DNA of 64,000 nucleotides from positions 1-64,000 of the forward strand of contig NZ_LBMG01000027.1 in assembly GCF_001005315.1 (NCBI RefSeq). The letters run 5' to 3'. A model generated the notes under the pieces. That model worked only from the letters and a program-made list of their open reading frames with translations, searched no databases and was not told the origin of the DNA. The DNA comes from Kordia jejudonensis. GTDB lineage: Bacteria; Bacteroidota; Bacteroidia; Flavobacteriales; Flavobacteriaceae. A program made the position numbers and the translations under genes. Shown one piece after another: positions 50,660 to 60,802 of the stretch (positions are counted from its first letter, which is position 1; each line of letters starts with the position of its first letter).

Positions 50660-51382
50660 ATGAAATGTATTATTATTGATGATGAACCGCTAGCAATTGA
50701 CATCATAGAATCGTATTTATTACAAATTGGCGGTATTGAAATTGTAGCAAAATGTACAAATCCACTTGATGCGATTACAATGTTAAACAAAAATCAAGTC
50801 GATTTGGTGTTTCTAGACATTCAAATGCCCAATCTTACAGGAATTGATTTGGTAGAAACCATTCACAACATTCCACAATTTATCTTTACTACGGCATATC
50901 CGCAATATGCTTTAGACGCGTTTAACCTTAACGCAACAGATTATTTAGTAAAGCCAATTCCATTACATCGGTTTCTAAAAGCTGTATCGAAAGCCAAAGA
51001 AAAATACGAACTAGAGCATAAAGAACGTCCAAATTTAGTCCCTATAAGTCCAGAAGAAGCAACACCTACCAATGATTTCATTTTTGTAAAATCGGAATAT
51101 GAAAACATAAAAATTGATGTCAATGATATAAAATACATTCAAGGATTAAAGGATTATATCAAAATACATTTAAAACAAAGCAACAAACCTGTATTAACAC
51201 TGTCTAACTTCAAAGTGATTCAGGATAAATTACCAAACCATTTCATTCGTGTACATCGTTCATTTATCGTCAATATAAACTACATACGAGCAGTGCAAAA
51301 AACAAAAATTGTCATAGATGATATTCGTATTCCTATTGGAGAAACCTATAAAAATGATGTCTTAGAACGCCTAGGAATTTAA
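50660..51382 (+). CDS. LytTR-family response regulator of the efflux locus
   Basis: A 240-aa regulator. The ATG at 50660, one base after the kinase stop codon, is preferred over the TTG at 50651, which would overlap the kinase. The receiver has D7/D8, phospho-acceptor D53 (VFLDIQMPN) and K in YLVKPIP. The LytTR domain (about 135-240) has FIRVHRSFIVNI. Its probable targets are the genes directly downstream. Confidence 0.92.
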   Translation: MKCIIIDDEPLAIDIIESYLLQIGGIEIVAKCTNPLDAITMLNKNQVDLVFLDIQMPNLTGIDLVETIHNIPQFIFTTAYPQYALDAFNLNATDYLVKPIPLHRFLKAVSKAKEKYELEHKERPNLVPISPEEATPTNDFIFVKSEYENIKIDVNDIKYIQGLKDYIKIHLKQSNKPVLTLSNFKVIQDKLPNHFIRVHRSFIVNINYIRAVQKTKIVIDDIRIPIGETYKNDVLERLGI

Positions 51383-51498
51383 TCGCAACATTTGTTTTAT
51401 AGACAAAAAACACTGGTTTGTATATACATTTGGAGGTTACGTATACTTTAATTTCAATAGCTTCAAAATCAGCGTATTTTTGATGCAAAATAGAAATT

Positions 51499-51888
51499 AT
51501 GAAGTATAAAATGATAGCCATTTTAGTATTTTCAATCTTTACAACAACGGCTTTTTCGCAGTCAAGATTAGATAAAATGAAAGCAACTCCTGCATCAAAA
51601 ATGGCAGCGAAGCTAACTTCCATGTTACAAGAAAAACTTTCACTAACAGACGCCCAAGTTGAGAAAGTATCGCCCATATATTTAGAAGATGCTAAAAAGA
51701 AAAAAGTACTTATGGAAGATTTTTCCATTTTTACCGTCAGGGGAAAAATGAAAAAAATAAACAAAGCCACAGCAAGTAAACTAAAAGGCATTTTGACTTC
51801 CGAACAAATGCAGCGCTATGAAGATAGTGTTGAAGCGGAAATTCAAAAAGAATTTAAAGCTTGGATTGACGATCAAAACATAATTTAA
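51499..51888 (+). CDS. Spy/CpxP-like periplasmic protein
   Basis: A 129-aa protein with a signal peptide (ending AFSQ). The mature part is fully helical with a LSLTDAQVEKVSPIY and LTSEQMQRYED pair that echoes the LTxxQ motifs of Spy/CpxP chaperones; the match is moderate. Such proteins guard against envelope misfolding. It sits between the two-component genes and the pump, 69 bases before the adaptor, and may be co-regulated by the LytTR protein. Confidence 0.65.
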   Translation: MKYKMIAILVFSIFTTTAFSQSRLDKMKATPASKMAAKLTSMLQEKLSLTDAQVEKVSPIYLEDAKKKKVLMEDFSIFTVRGKMKKINKATASKLKGILTSEQMQRYEDSVEAEIQKEFKAWIDDQNII

Positions 51889-51907
51889 TTACCAAGTATT
51901 CCACCTT

Positions 51908-51933
51908 GAAGCGTTTGTAAGCTGCAAACGCTT
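51908..51933 (+). terminator. Hairpin between the Spy-like gene and the RND operon
   Basis: GAAGCGTTTG pairs perfectly with CAAACGCTTC around six to seven bases, and TTTCTC follows. The weak T-tract suggests a partial terminator or attenuator that lowers pump expression relative to the Spy-like gene. Confidence 0.6.
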
Positions 51934-51957
51934 CTTTCTCAAACAAACAGCTCTCAC

Positions 51958-53067
51958 ATGCGTAAAATAATTATTAGTGCCGTGAGTATCGTACTGATAC
52001 TCATAGGATACTTTTTGTTCAATTCGTTGAGCGAAACAAAAAAAGAAGAAGCAATAGAACCCGTAAATAGTACCAAAATGGTATTCATAGAAACGGTAAA
52101 AAATACAAGTGTTCCCATTACTGTACAAGCAAACGGAACTTTAGTTGCCAAAAATAAAATAGAACTCTACACAGAAGTACAAGGATTACTACAAACGGCA
52201 GGAAAAGATTTTCGTCCCGGTGTTACATTTGAAAAAGGAGAAATTATCTTCAAAGTCAATAGTGATGAATTTTACGCAACGATACTAGCACAACGAAGCA
52301 ATTTGCAAAATATCATCGCAAGTATAATGCCCGATTTACGATTAGACTATCCAATAGCATACAAAAACTGGTATGCGTATTTAAAAGCTTTCGATGTAAA
52401 TAAAACGACTGCAAAACTTCCCAAAACAACAACCGATCAAGAAGAATTATTCGTTACAGCAAAAAACATCTACAACACATATTACACCATTAAAAACTTA
52501 GAACAGCGTTTATTAAAATATAGGCTTCGCGCACCTTTCAATGGAATAATTACCGAAACAAACGTTACCAAAGGCGCATTGATACGATCTGGACAAAAAA
52601 TAGGAGAATTTATAAATCCAGCTGTTTATGAACTTGAAGTTGCCATAAACTCTGCGTATGTAAACCTGTTGGAAAAAGGAAAAACCGTAGCTCTTAAAAA
52701 TCTGGAAATTAATCAAGAATATGATGGAAAAATAACGCGTATCAACGGACGATTGGATCAAGACACACAAACAGTTACTATTTTCATTGAAGTACAAAAC
52801 AAACAACTCCGAGAAGGCATGTACCTTGAAGCAAATGTACCTATCCGCGAAGAAGCAAATGCTTATACAATAGACCGTTCTTTACTGGTAGACAATACAA
52901 AAGTGTACATCGTAAAAAATAATCAGCTCGATTTGGTTACGGTAACACCAATTCATTCCAGCAATGATAGTGTTATTGTCAAAGGATTAGAAGACGGTAC
53001 AGAAGTACTCACACAAGTATTGCCTGGCGCATACAAAGGACTTACGGTAACTCCTGTAAAACAATAA
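51958..53067 (+). CDS. RND efflux periplasmic adaptor (HlyD/AcrA family)
   Basis: A 369-aa adaptor. An N-terminal membrane anchor (about 5-23) is followed by the lipoyl-like segment (VQANGTLVAKNKIELYTEVQG), a short helical hairpin (about 100-170), a second lipoyl half (YRLRAPFNGIITETNVTKGALIRSGQ) and beta-barrel plus membrane-proximal domains. It links the inner-membrane pump to the TolC channel. The pump starts 3 bases after its stop codon. Confidence 0.92.
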   Translation: MRKIIISAVSIVLILIGYFLFNSLSETKKEEAIEPVNSTKMVFIETVKNTSVPITVQANGTLVAKNKIELYTEVQGLLQTAGKDFRPGVTFEKGEIIFKVNSDEFYATILAQRSNLQNIIASIMPDLRLDYPIAYKNWYAYLKAFDVNKTTAKLPKTTTDQEELFVTAKNIYNTYYTIKNLEQRLLKYRLRAPFNGIITETNVTKGALIRSGQKIGEFINPAVYELEVAINSAYVNLLEKGKTVALKNLEINQEYDGKITRINGRLDQDTQTVTIFIEVQNKQLREGMYLEANVPIREEANAYTIDRSLLVDNTKVYIVKNNQLDLVTVTPIHSSNDSVIVKGLEDGTEVLTQVLPGAYKGLTVTPVKQ

Positions 53068-53070
53068 CAC

Positions 53071-56000
53071 ATGCGAAAACTCATTACATATTTTATAAAA
53101 TATCCAGTAGCGGTAAACATCATTATCATTGCATTTGTGGTATTGGGTTATATGGGATATTCCAATCTAAAAACATCTTTCTTTCCACAAACACCTACCA
53201 ATATAGTATCAATAGCTGTAGTGTATCCAGGTGCTTCGCCAAAAGAAGTAGAAGAAGGAGTCGTATTACCTATAGAAAACAATCTTACAGGTGTTGTTGG
53301 TGTTGATCGAGTCACTTCACAATCATCCGAAAATGCGGCTTCCATCATGGTAGAAATATACCGAGATTACGACATAGATGTTGTATTGGCAGATATTAAA
53401 AATGCAGTTGACAAAGTGCCCAACTATCCCGTAGGAATGGAACCGCCAGTTATTGCAAAGCTAGAAAACATAGCAAAATCAATAAGCTTTGCCATCAGTG
53501 GAGACGAAATTCCATTGCGTAGACTCAAAGAAACAGCACGGAAAATAGAATCTGATCTCTTACGAATGGACGGAATTTCACAAGTTGTTCTCTCTGGCTT
53601 TCCCGATGAAGAAATAGAAATTTCAGTACGCGAAAATGATCTCAGAGCATACAACCTAACATTTCAAGACATCTCCAATGCCGTTTCAAAAACGAGCATT
53701 ATCACTACAGGAGGTTCCGTAAAAACGAATGCTGAAGAATATCTAATTAGAGCAAAAAATAGAGCATATACTGCAAAATACTTAGAAAATGTAGTTGTAA
53801 AAGCCAATGTGAATGGAAACAGTATTCTACTAAAAGACATTGCCGTCATCAAAGATCAATTCAATGAATCGCCCAATGCTACATTTTACAATGGAAATAG
53901 TGCCGTAAACATTGACATCAGTAATACAAACAATGAAGATTTATTGCAAACGGCAGAAAAAGTGCGTGCATACATAAAAGCATTCAACGAAGCCAGCGAA
54001 GGCATCAAACTATCTATTACGTTTGATACGTCTATCGTTTTAGAACAACGTACGGAACTATTATTCGAAAATGCCCTTATCGGGATGTTACTCGTATTTA
54101 TATTTTTAGCATTATTCTTAAAACCACGTTTAGCGTTTTGGGTTGCTTTTGGATTGCCTGTTTCCTTTTTAGGAATGTTTACATTCGTCGGTTATTTTGA
54201 CATAACCATCAATGTATTATCATTATTCGGAATGATCATCGTAATTGGAATTCTGGTAGATGATGGAATCGTAATTGCAGAAAATATTTATAGTGAATTT
54301 GAAAAAGGAAAATCGCCAATAAAAGCCGCTATCGATGGTACTATGCAAGTTGTGCCAGCAATAGTTTCTGCGATAATTACCACTGTACTTGCTTTTAGTA
54401 TATTTCTCTTTTTAGATGGAAATATAGGCGCCATATTTGGAGAAGTTACCATAGTTGTAGCTGTGACACTGATAATTTCATTAATAGAAGCGCTAATAAT
54501 TCTGCCAGCACATATTGCGCATTCAAAAGCATTAAAAAAAGACCAAAAACCAAACTACTTCAGTGCATTCGCAGAAAAATCGATGCACTATATTAAAACA
54601 AAATTATATACACCTGCAATTAATTTCTTTTTGGAAAGTGTATACACAAAAATTTTAGGTTTAGTCATTCCAGTAGTATTATTTGTAATCACTATTGGCG
54701 CCATGAATGGAAAAATTATACAATTTACATTCTTTCCGCCAGTAGCAAGCGAAGCAGTAAATATTACGCTTTCCATGCCAGAAGGAACCAATGAAAAAAT
54801 CACAGATTCCTTAGCACAAAGAATAGAAAATGCTGTTTGGAAAGTGAATAAACAATTTTCAGCATCAGACAATTCAGAAGAACAAGCAGTACTCAACGTT
54901 ATCAAAACAATTGGACCAGGAACGGCAAATGCTACAGTTTTGGTAAACCTATTGCCTGGCGAATTACGAGATTTCTCTGCGGATGAAATATCACTCAAAT
55001 TTCAAGAAGAAGTTGGAGAAATTTACGGTGCAGAACAATTAATTTTCGGCTCAGGAACTTCTTTTAGAGGAAAACCAATTTCTGTTTCACTTGTCAGTGA
55101 TAACATTGACGATTTGCGCCAAGCAAAAAAAATGGTAAAAGAATTTATAGAAAAAAACCCCAAAGTTACAGGTGTTGTCGATACAGATCCTGAAGGTATA
55201 AAAGAAATAAAAATTGAACTCAAAGACAACGCTTACAGTCTTGGTATTATGCTTTCAGATGTTATGACACAAGTGCGAAATGGCTTTTTCGGTGCAGAAA
55301 TTCAGCGTTTTCAACGTGGTAAAGATGAAATTCGTGTTTGGACTCGTTATACACGAGAAGAAAGAGCTTCCATAAAGAATCTGGAAAATATGCAACTAAC
55401 AACGCCAGCGGGTAACAGAGTCGCTTTTTCAGAAATAGCCACCTATACCATTGAGCGTGGCGAAGTCTCAATAAACCATTTAGTAGGCTTGCGCGAAGTA
55501 CGTGTAGATGCAGATTTAAAAAATCCAAAAGACAGTGCCATAGACATTTTACAAAGTATAGAAGCTGACATAATGCCCAAAGTAATTGAAAAATATCCGA
55601 GTGTATCGCAACTTTTTGAAGGTCAAAACAGAGAAGCACAAAAAGTAGTAGATTCTATCCTGTATGTAGGTCCAATATTTTTACTTTTAATCTACATCGT
55701 CATTGTATTTACATTTCGCTCTTACAGTCAACCATTTATATTACTAGTCATCATTCCATTTAGTTTTATTGGAGTTGCATGGGGACATTATATTCACGGT
55801 TTCCCAATCAATATTTTATCGATGTTAGGCATCATTGCATTGGTTGGAATTGTCGTTAACGACGGACTTGTTTTTATCACAAAACTCAACAGTTTTCTAA
55901 AAGAAGGCATGTTGTACAAAGAAGCCGTTATTGAAGCTGGAAAATCACGTTTCAGAGCTATTTTCCTTACGTCAATTACGACAGTTGCAGGATTGGCTCC

Positions 56001-56235
56001 TTTAATATTTGAAACAAGCAGACAAGCACAGTTTTTAATTCCTATGGCGATCTCTATTGCCTATGGAATCACAATTGCAACCGTATTAACCTTATTCACG
56101 CTTCCAATACTACTATCATTTTTTAATGCTGGAAAAGTACATGTAAGTTGGTTTTGGAATGGTAAGAAACCAACGAATGAAGCTGTAGAACGTGCAATTA
56201 TTGAAATGGAAAGCGAACGTGAAAATTTAGACTAA
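53071..56235 (+). CDS. RND efflux permease (AcrB/HAE-1 family)
   Basis: A 1054-aa inner-membrane pump, full length. Twelve membrane helices in the standard arrangement: one at the start, then six at about 335-545, and five at about 860-1030. Two large periplasmic loops carry the porter domains. The proton-relay Asp pair is in LVDDGIVIAENI (about 396). It exports small molecules by proton antiport. The substrates are unknown; the porter regions are divergent from AcrB and closer to metal-/lipid-type RND pumps by length only. It lies in one transcript with the adaptor and the TolC gene. Confidence 0.95.
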   Translation: MRKLITYFIKYPVAVNIIIIAFVVLGYMGYSNLKTSFFPQTPTNIVSIAVVYPGASPKEVEEGVVLPIENNLTGVVGVDRVTSQSSENAASIMVEIYRDYDIDVVLADIKNAVDKVPNYPVGMEPPVIAKLENIAKSISFAISGDEIPLRRLKETARKIESDLLRMDGISQVVLSGFPDEEIEISVRENDLRAYNLTFQDISNAVSKTSIITTGGSVKTNAEEYLIRAKNRAYTAKYLENVVVKANVNGNSILLKDIAVIKDQFNESPNATFYNGNSAVNIDISNTNNEDLLQTAEKVRAYIKAFNEASEGIKLSITFDTSIVLEQRTELLFENALIGMLLVFIFLALFLKPRLAFWVAFGLPVSFLGMFTFVGYFDITINVLSLFGMIIVIGILVDDGIVIAENIYSEFEKGKSPIKAAIDGTMQVVPAIVSAIITTVLAFSIFLFLDGNIGAIFGEVTIVVAVTLIISLIEALIILPAHIAHSKALKKDQKPNYFSAFAEKSMHYIKTKLYTPAINFFLESVYTKILGLVIPVVLFVITIGAMNGKIIQFTFFPPVASEAVNITLSMPEGTNEKITDSLAQRIENAVWKVNKQFSASDNSEEQAVLNVIKTIGPGTANATVLVNLLPGELRDFSADEISLKFQEEVGEIYGAEQLIFGSGTSFRGKPISVSLVSDNIDDLRQAKKMVKEFIEKNPKVTGVVDTDPEGIKEIKIELKDNAYSLGIMLSDVMTQVRNGFFGAEIQRFQRGKDEIRVWTRYTREERASIKNLENMQLTTPAGNRVAFSEIATYTIERGEVSINHLVGLREVRVDADLKNPKDSAIDILQSIEADIMPKVIEKYPSVSQLFEGQNREAQKVVDSILYVGPIFLLLIYIVIVFTFRSYSQPFILLVIIPFSFIGVAWGHYIHGFPINILSMLGIIALVGIVVNDGLVFITKLNSFLKEGMLYKEAVIEAGKSRFRAIFLTSITTVAGLAPLIFETSRQAQFLIPMAISIAYGITIATVLTLFTLPILLSFFNAGKVHVSWFWNGKKPTNEAVERAIIEMESERENLD

Positions 56236-56241
56236 AATAAC

Positions 56242-57552
56242 ATGAAAAACACACTATATATAGCAATGCTTTTGTTGATGATACTTCCTGCAAAAGCACA
56301 ACAACTCTTAACGCAGGATGAAGCTATTCAGTATGTATTACAGCATAATTATGACGTGCGAGTTTCTGTAAACAACATCGAAGCAGCTTCAAATAATGCG
56401 AGTATCAACAATTCTGGATATTTGCCAACATTAAGTACTACAGGAAGCGCGAGTTACAATGTAAACGACACAGAATCTGAAACGCAAGAAGGAAATCCTA
56501 TCAATATAGATGCAGCACAAGCCGAAAACTACAACGCTTCGTTGACACTGAATTATACAATTTTTGATGGTTTCAATAGAAAATATAACTACAAAAAGCT
56601 ACAAGAAACTAAAAATCTCACAGAATTACAGGCAAGACAAACTATTGAAAATGTATTGCTCCAAGTATATGCAAGCTATTTTGAAATTGCTCGTTTAACA
56701 GAAAATGCCGAAATACTACAAAAAACCTTAGACATTTCGCAAAAGCGTTTGCAACGAATAAATTATAGTTTTGAATTTGGGCAATCCACAAAACTAGATA
56801 TTTTAACCGCTGAGGTCGATCGGAATAATGACAGTATAACGTACTTAGACAGTCAACGATTATTAAAAAATGCCAAACGTGATCTCAACATTTTAATGGG
56901 AAAAGATGTAGATGAAATAACCTATAAAGTTGACACACTAATTTCGTATGCTTTCGATTTAAAGTTGGACGAATTACAACGAGAAGCCATTCAAAATAAT
57001 GTGCAATTGCTGCAAATAGAAAAAAACATTGCTGTAAATCAGTACGATATCAAAATTAACAAATCAGGTTGGTTACCAACAATTACGACAAATGGTTCGT
57101 ATAATATCAACAAATCTACAAGCGATCAAGCGTTTGCATTTGCCAGCCAAGTATCAAATGGATTTGGAGTTGGTATAAACATGTCATGGAATTTATTTGA
57201 TGGTGGAAAAACCAAAACACGTGTGCAAAATGCTAAAATTACTCTTGACAGCGAGAATATTCGAAAAGAACAAACACAGCAACAACTAAAGCGTGACATC
57301 AGTAATACATGGGAAACGTATCAAAATGCTTTATATACATTGCGTGTTCAAGAAATGAACGTGCAAACCAACGAACGAAACTTTAGCAGAACTGAAGAAC
57401 AATTCAAACTTGGACAAATAAATACCATCGATTTTCGGCAAGCTCAAAATAATTTGCTAAACGCTAAACTCAATCTCAGTCAAGCAAAATACAATGCAAA
57501 AAACGCAGAATTACAACTCTTACAACTTGCAGGACGTTTATTGAAAAAATAA
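56242..57552 (+). CDS. TolC family outer-membrane efflux channel
   Basis: A 436-aa protein with a signal peptide (ending AKAQ). It has the internally repeated TolC architecture: LTQDEAIQYVLQHNYDVRVS and a second cognate half around 255-430, long coiled-coil helices (ENVLLQVYASYFEIARLTENAEIL), and YTIFDG/WNLFDGG strand motifs. It forms the outer-membrane exit for the adjacent pump. It starts 6 bases after the pump stop codon. Confidence 0.94.
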   Translation: MKNTLYIAMLLLMILPAKAQQLLTQDEAIQYVLQHNYDVRVSVNNIEAASNNASINNSGYLPTLSTTGSASYNVNDTESETQEGNPINIDAAQAENYNASLTLNYTIFDGFNRKYNYKKLQETKNLTELQARQTIENVLLQVYASYFEIARLTENAEILQKTLDISQKRLQRINYSFEFGQSTKLDILTAEVDRNNDSITYLDSQRLLKNAKRDLNILMGKDVDEITYKVDTLISYAFDLKLDELQREAIQNNVQLLQIEKNIAVNQYDIKINKSGWLPTITTNGSYNINKSTSDQAFAFASQVSNGFGVGINMSWNLFDGGKTKTRVQNAKITLDSENIRKEQTQQQLKRDISNTWETYQNALYTLRVQEMNVQTNERNFSRTEEQFKLGQINTIDFRQAQNNLLNAKLNLSQAKYNAKNAELQLLQLAGRLLKK

Positions 57553-57615
57553 AATTAGGTAATACAGAATAAGTTGTTATCTTGAATCGTTATCAAAACA
57601 TTCAAGTTACCATTT

Positions 57616-59781
57616 ATGACAAAACGCTTCATTCTCCTTTGCATCCTACTTTGTACTGCTATTTCCTTTGCACAACAAACCGAATTTGTAGATTTTAAAA
57701 CGGCTAAAGTTGATATTGTTCTCAGACCAAGTTTAAAAGAAATTGGCGTTGATGTGCAGTATGAATTTGAAATACTTCAAGATGTAGATTCTATCTATTT
57801 TGATATGCAATCGTTGGATACATACAAAGTATATCAGCAAAGTTTCGAAGGAACTAATTTCTATCGCGATAAAAAAATCATTCTAAAAAATAAATTCAAA
57901 AAAGGAGAAAAACATTCTGTTGGTTTGGCGACATTTACACATCCAAAAAAAGCAATGTATTTCATTGATTGGAATGAAATTGGTGGCAGAAAGCAAATTT
58001 GGACACAAGGACAAGGAAAATACACAAGCAGTTGGTTGCCAAGTTTTGATGATGTCAATGAAAAAGTAGAATTCGACTTTAGCATTACGTTTGACAAACA
58101 TTACGAAGTCATTGTGAATGGAAAATTGCTCAAAAAAGAATCGCCAAATGATTCGTTGACGAAATGGTATTTTGATATGAAACGTCCCATGAGTAGCTAT
58201 TTGGCGGCAATTGCGATTGGAAAATATAAAAAGAAAACGGCAACGTCTAAAAGTGGAATTCCTTTAGAAATGTACTATTATCCTGAAGATGAAGCCAAAT
58301 TTGAACCGACATACAGACACACAAAACGGATGTTTGATTTCTTAGAAGAAGAAATTGGCGTTCCATATCCGTGGCAAAATTACAAGCAAATTCCCGTAAA
58401 AGACTTTCTCTATGCCGGAATGGAAAACACGGGAACAACTATCTTTTCAGACAGTTTTGTAATTGATAGCACAAGTTATGTTGATAAAAATTACGTCAAC
58501 GTCAATGCGCACGAATTGGCACATCAATGGTTTGGCGACTTAGTCACAGCAAAAAGCGGAACACATCATTGGTTACAAGAAGGATTTGCCACATATTACG
58601 CGTTATTAGCAGAAAAGGAAATCTTTGGCGAAGACTATTTTCATTGGAAACTATACGAATCGGCATTGCAATTAAAAGCATTAAATGACGGAAAAGGCGA
58701 AGCTGTATTAAATCCGAACGCGAGTAGCTTAACATTTTACCAAAAAGGCGCTTGGGTATTGCATGCATTGCGAACAAAAGTAGGAGAGAAGTCTTTTAAA
58801 AATGCAGTACAACGCTATTTAAATACGTACAAATTCAAAAGCGCAGAAACAGGAGATTTTATAAAAATAGTTGAAGAAGAAAGCAATCAAAACTTAGACA
58901 AATTTGTACAAACGTGGTTGGTAAATCCGCAACTGCCTGACGAGTTTTTTAATCCTACAACAATGCTAGTTGGGACTGAAATTCCAGAAAATTTATTTTA
59001 CTATGTAGGTGGCGGAATTGGAGAAATATTCATAGCAGCTTCCATGAAAAATCCTGAAATCAAGAAAACATATGATTTTTCTACCGCAAAATTAGCATTA
59101 AATCTATTCAATGACGAAACGTTACATACAACAGATCCTATTTCTGAAAAATATATAATTGACTTATTAAAAAACCTTAAAGTTTCTAGCTTAGAAGAAC
59201 GTCTTATAGTTTACCGAAAAGCGTTAAAAACAAACAATATAAAGATTCGACAAACCATTGCAAAAGCACCACGACAAGTTCCTGAAGAGTTTCGAGCAGA
59301 TTATGAAACCTTATTACAAGACGATTCGTACACAACCAAAGAAATTGCATTATTTACCTTGTGGAAAAGTTTTCCAGCTCAGCGTAAAAACTATTTAGAT
59401 CAAACCAAAAATGTAATAGGATTCAATGATAAAAGTTTCCGAATTCTTTGGCTTACCTTAGCGATTGTGACGAAAGAATACAGTGGACATAACACACCAA
59501 AATATTATGATGAACTGGCAGGATATACACATCCGCGAAATCACTTTGAAGTGCGTCAAAATGCTTTCCGATTTTTAAACGAATTGCAGTCGTTTAGTGA
59601 TAAAAATATAGCAGACTTAGTCAATGGCGCGTTGCATCAGAACTGGCGATTTGCAAAATATTGCAGAGAATTATTAGACAATATGATTAAAAATCCTGTG
59701 TATACAGAAAATTTAGAACGCACAAAAACATTGCTTTCGGAGACGGAAAATGCTTTTTTAGAAAAGAGATTAAAAAAATAA
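57616..59781 (+). CDS. M1 family zinc aminopeptidase
   Basis: A 721-aa exported peptidase (signal ending SFAQ). The N-terminal beta domain (about 20-215) is followed by the catalytic domain with the substrate motif GMEN (YAGMENTGTT) and zinc motif HELAHQWFGDL, then the third zinc ligand in QEGFATYY. The C-terminal ~250 residues are HEAT-like helical repeats. It trims amino acids from peptides, probably in the periplasm. The gene is independent of the efflux operon before it (63-base gap), with no clear terminator between. Confidence 0.94.
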   Translation: MTKRFILLCILLCTAISFAQQTEFVDFKTAKVDIVLRPSLKEIGVDVQYEFEILQDVDSIYFDMQSLDTYKVYQQSFEGTNFYRDKKIILKNKFKKGEKHSVGLATFTHPKKAMYFIDWNEIGGRKQIWTQGQGKYTSSWLPSFDDVNEKVEFDFSITFDKHYEVIVNGKLLKKESPNDSLTKWYFDMKRPMSSYLAAIAIGKYKKKTATSKSGIPLEMYYYPEDEAKFEPTYRHTKRMFDFLEEEIGVPYPWQNYKQIPVKDFLYAGMENTGTTIFSDSFVIDSTSYVDKNYVNVNAHELAHQWFGDLVTAKSGTHHWLQEGFATYYALLAEKEIFGEDYFHWKLYESALQLKALNDGKGEAVLNPNASSLTFYQKGAWVLHALRTKVGEKSFKNAVQRYLNTYKFKSAETGDFIKIVEEESNQNLDKFVQTWLVNPQLPDEFFNPTTMLVGTEIPENLFYYVGGGIGEIFIAASMKNPEIKKTYDFSTAKLALNLFNDETLHTTDPISEKYIIDLLKNLKVSSLEERLIVYRKALKTNNIKIRQTIAKAPRQVPEEFRADYETLLQDDSYTTKEIALFTLWKSFPAQRKNYLDQTKNVIGFNDKSFRILWLTLAIVTKEYSGHNTPKYYDELAGYTHPRNHFEVRQNAFRFLNELQSFSDKNIADLVNGALHQNWRFAKYCRELLDNMIKNPVYTENLERTKTLLSETENAFLEKRLKK

Positions 59782-59880
59782 CTACGTATTAGTACCTAAC
59801 TTTTACTATAAACTATAGAATGATACAGAATTGCACATTCAAACGTATAATTTTTAGTACATTTAAAATAAAATTACCAT

Positions 59881-60789
59881 ATGATTCAGAAAACTACACT
59901 AACAATATTTTTACTTCTTTCTGTACTATTTTCATTTGCACAAGACAAATACATACAAATTGAAATGGTAGATCAAACTCCAACAATTGGAGCTTTTCAG
60001 GGCGCACCAACGTATTATTACGACGTACCTTTTGGCGCAACTGATTACAGTAATGATGCAGGATTGAACGCAATTTTAGCAGGAAACAATGTAATTGCAT
60101 ATGATGTTATAGAATCATTACCAAACGTAAGTACCAACGGTTTTGCACATTGGACATTGGTTGTTTGTGACAATTGTGACAACAATCAATTAGCTACAGA
60201 TTTAAGTGCCTATTCATCCGTGATTAGAAACGCCTATCCTTTAAATGATAATCGTGAGGCGTACAACCAATTATACTTAAAAATTGCAGATATCAATATA
60301 GGAACTCCGACAGGTGTTACTAATGGAATTATCACCACGAATGACGCTGGATTAAACGCCATATTTACAACACATACCGTATATTTTTACCAACAATCAT
60401 TTCCATCATCTTCGCAAAACTCATTATTGAGAGCGTATACATTACTATGCGATTGCGATGCTGCTTTGCTAAAAACAGACTTGGATGCCTACACGAGCGT
60501 GATCGAAGTTGCAGAGCGCACATTCATTGAATCACAATTATTAAGTACTACAGAAGCCGTTTTTACGGATGTAAATATCTATCCAAATCCTGTAAAGGAC
60601 AAATTGAATATCAGCAAAACTGAAAATATAACATCTGTGGAAATCTATTCCATTCAAGGAAAACGGATGCGCACGCAGAAAAGTCAATTTGAAACGATTG
60701 ACATGTCGCAACTCAAAAGCGGTTTGTATTTTGTAACACTAACAGATAATGCGAACAGAAGCAATACGTTTAAAATTGTAAAAAAATAG
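59881..60789 (+). CDS. T9SS-secreted protein with internal duplication
   Basis: A 302-aa protein with a signal peptide (ending SFAQ) and a T9SS sorting domain (about 225-302: VNIYPNPVKDKLNIS ... GLYFVTL ... FKIVKK). Between these lie two related ~95-residue units. Each has NDAGLNAI (58-65; 154-161), a cysteine pair (CDNC 96-99; CDC 190-192) and DLxAYxSVI (107-115; 200-208). I do not recognise the unit. The cysteine pairs may form disulfides. It is probably released or anchored at the cell surface. Confidence 0.85.
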   Translation: MIQKTTLTIFLLLSVLFSFAQDKYIQIEMVDQTPTIGAFQGAPTYYYDVPFGATDYSNDAGLNAILAGNNVIAYDVIESLPNVSTNGFAHWTLVVCDNCDNNQLATDLSAYSSVIRNAYPLNDNREAYNQLYLKIADINIGTPTGVTNGIITTNDAGLNAIFTTHTVYFYQQSFPSSSQNSLLRAYTLLCDCDAALLKTDLDAYTSVIEVAERTFIESQLLSTTEAVFTDVNIYPNPVKDKLNISKTENITSVEIYSIQGKRMRTQKSQFETIDMSQLKSGLYFVTLTDNANRSNTFKIVKK

Positions 60790-60802
60790 CTTTTATGTAC
60801 AG

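Noticed and set aside
51333-51791. Minus-strand 152-codon frame over the Spy-like gene
   Set aside because: It is antisense to a gene with signal peptide and conserved helical motifs, and its hydrophobic composition comes from reading Lys codons backwards.
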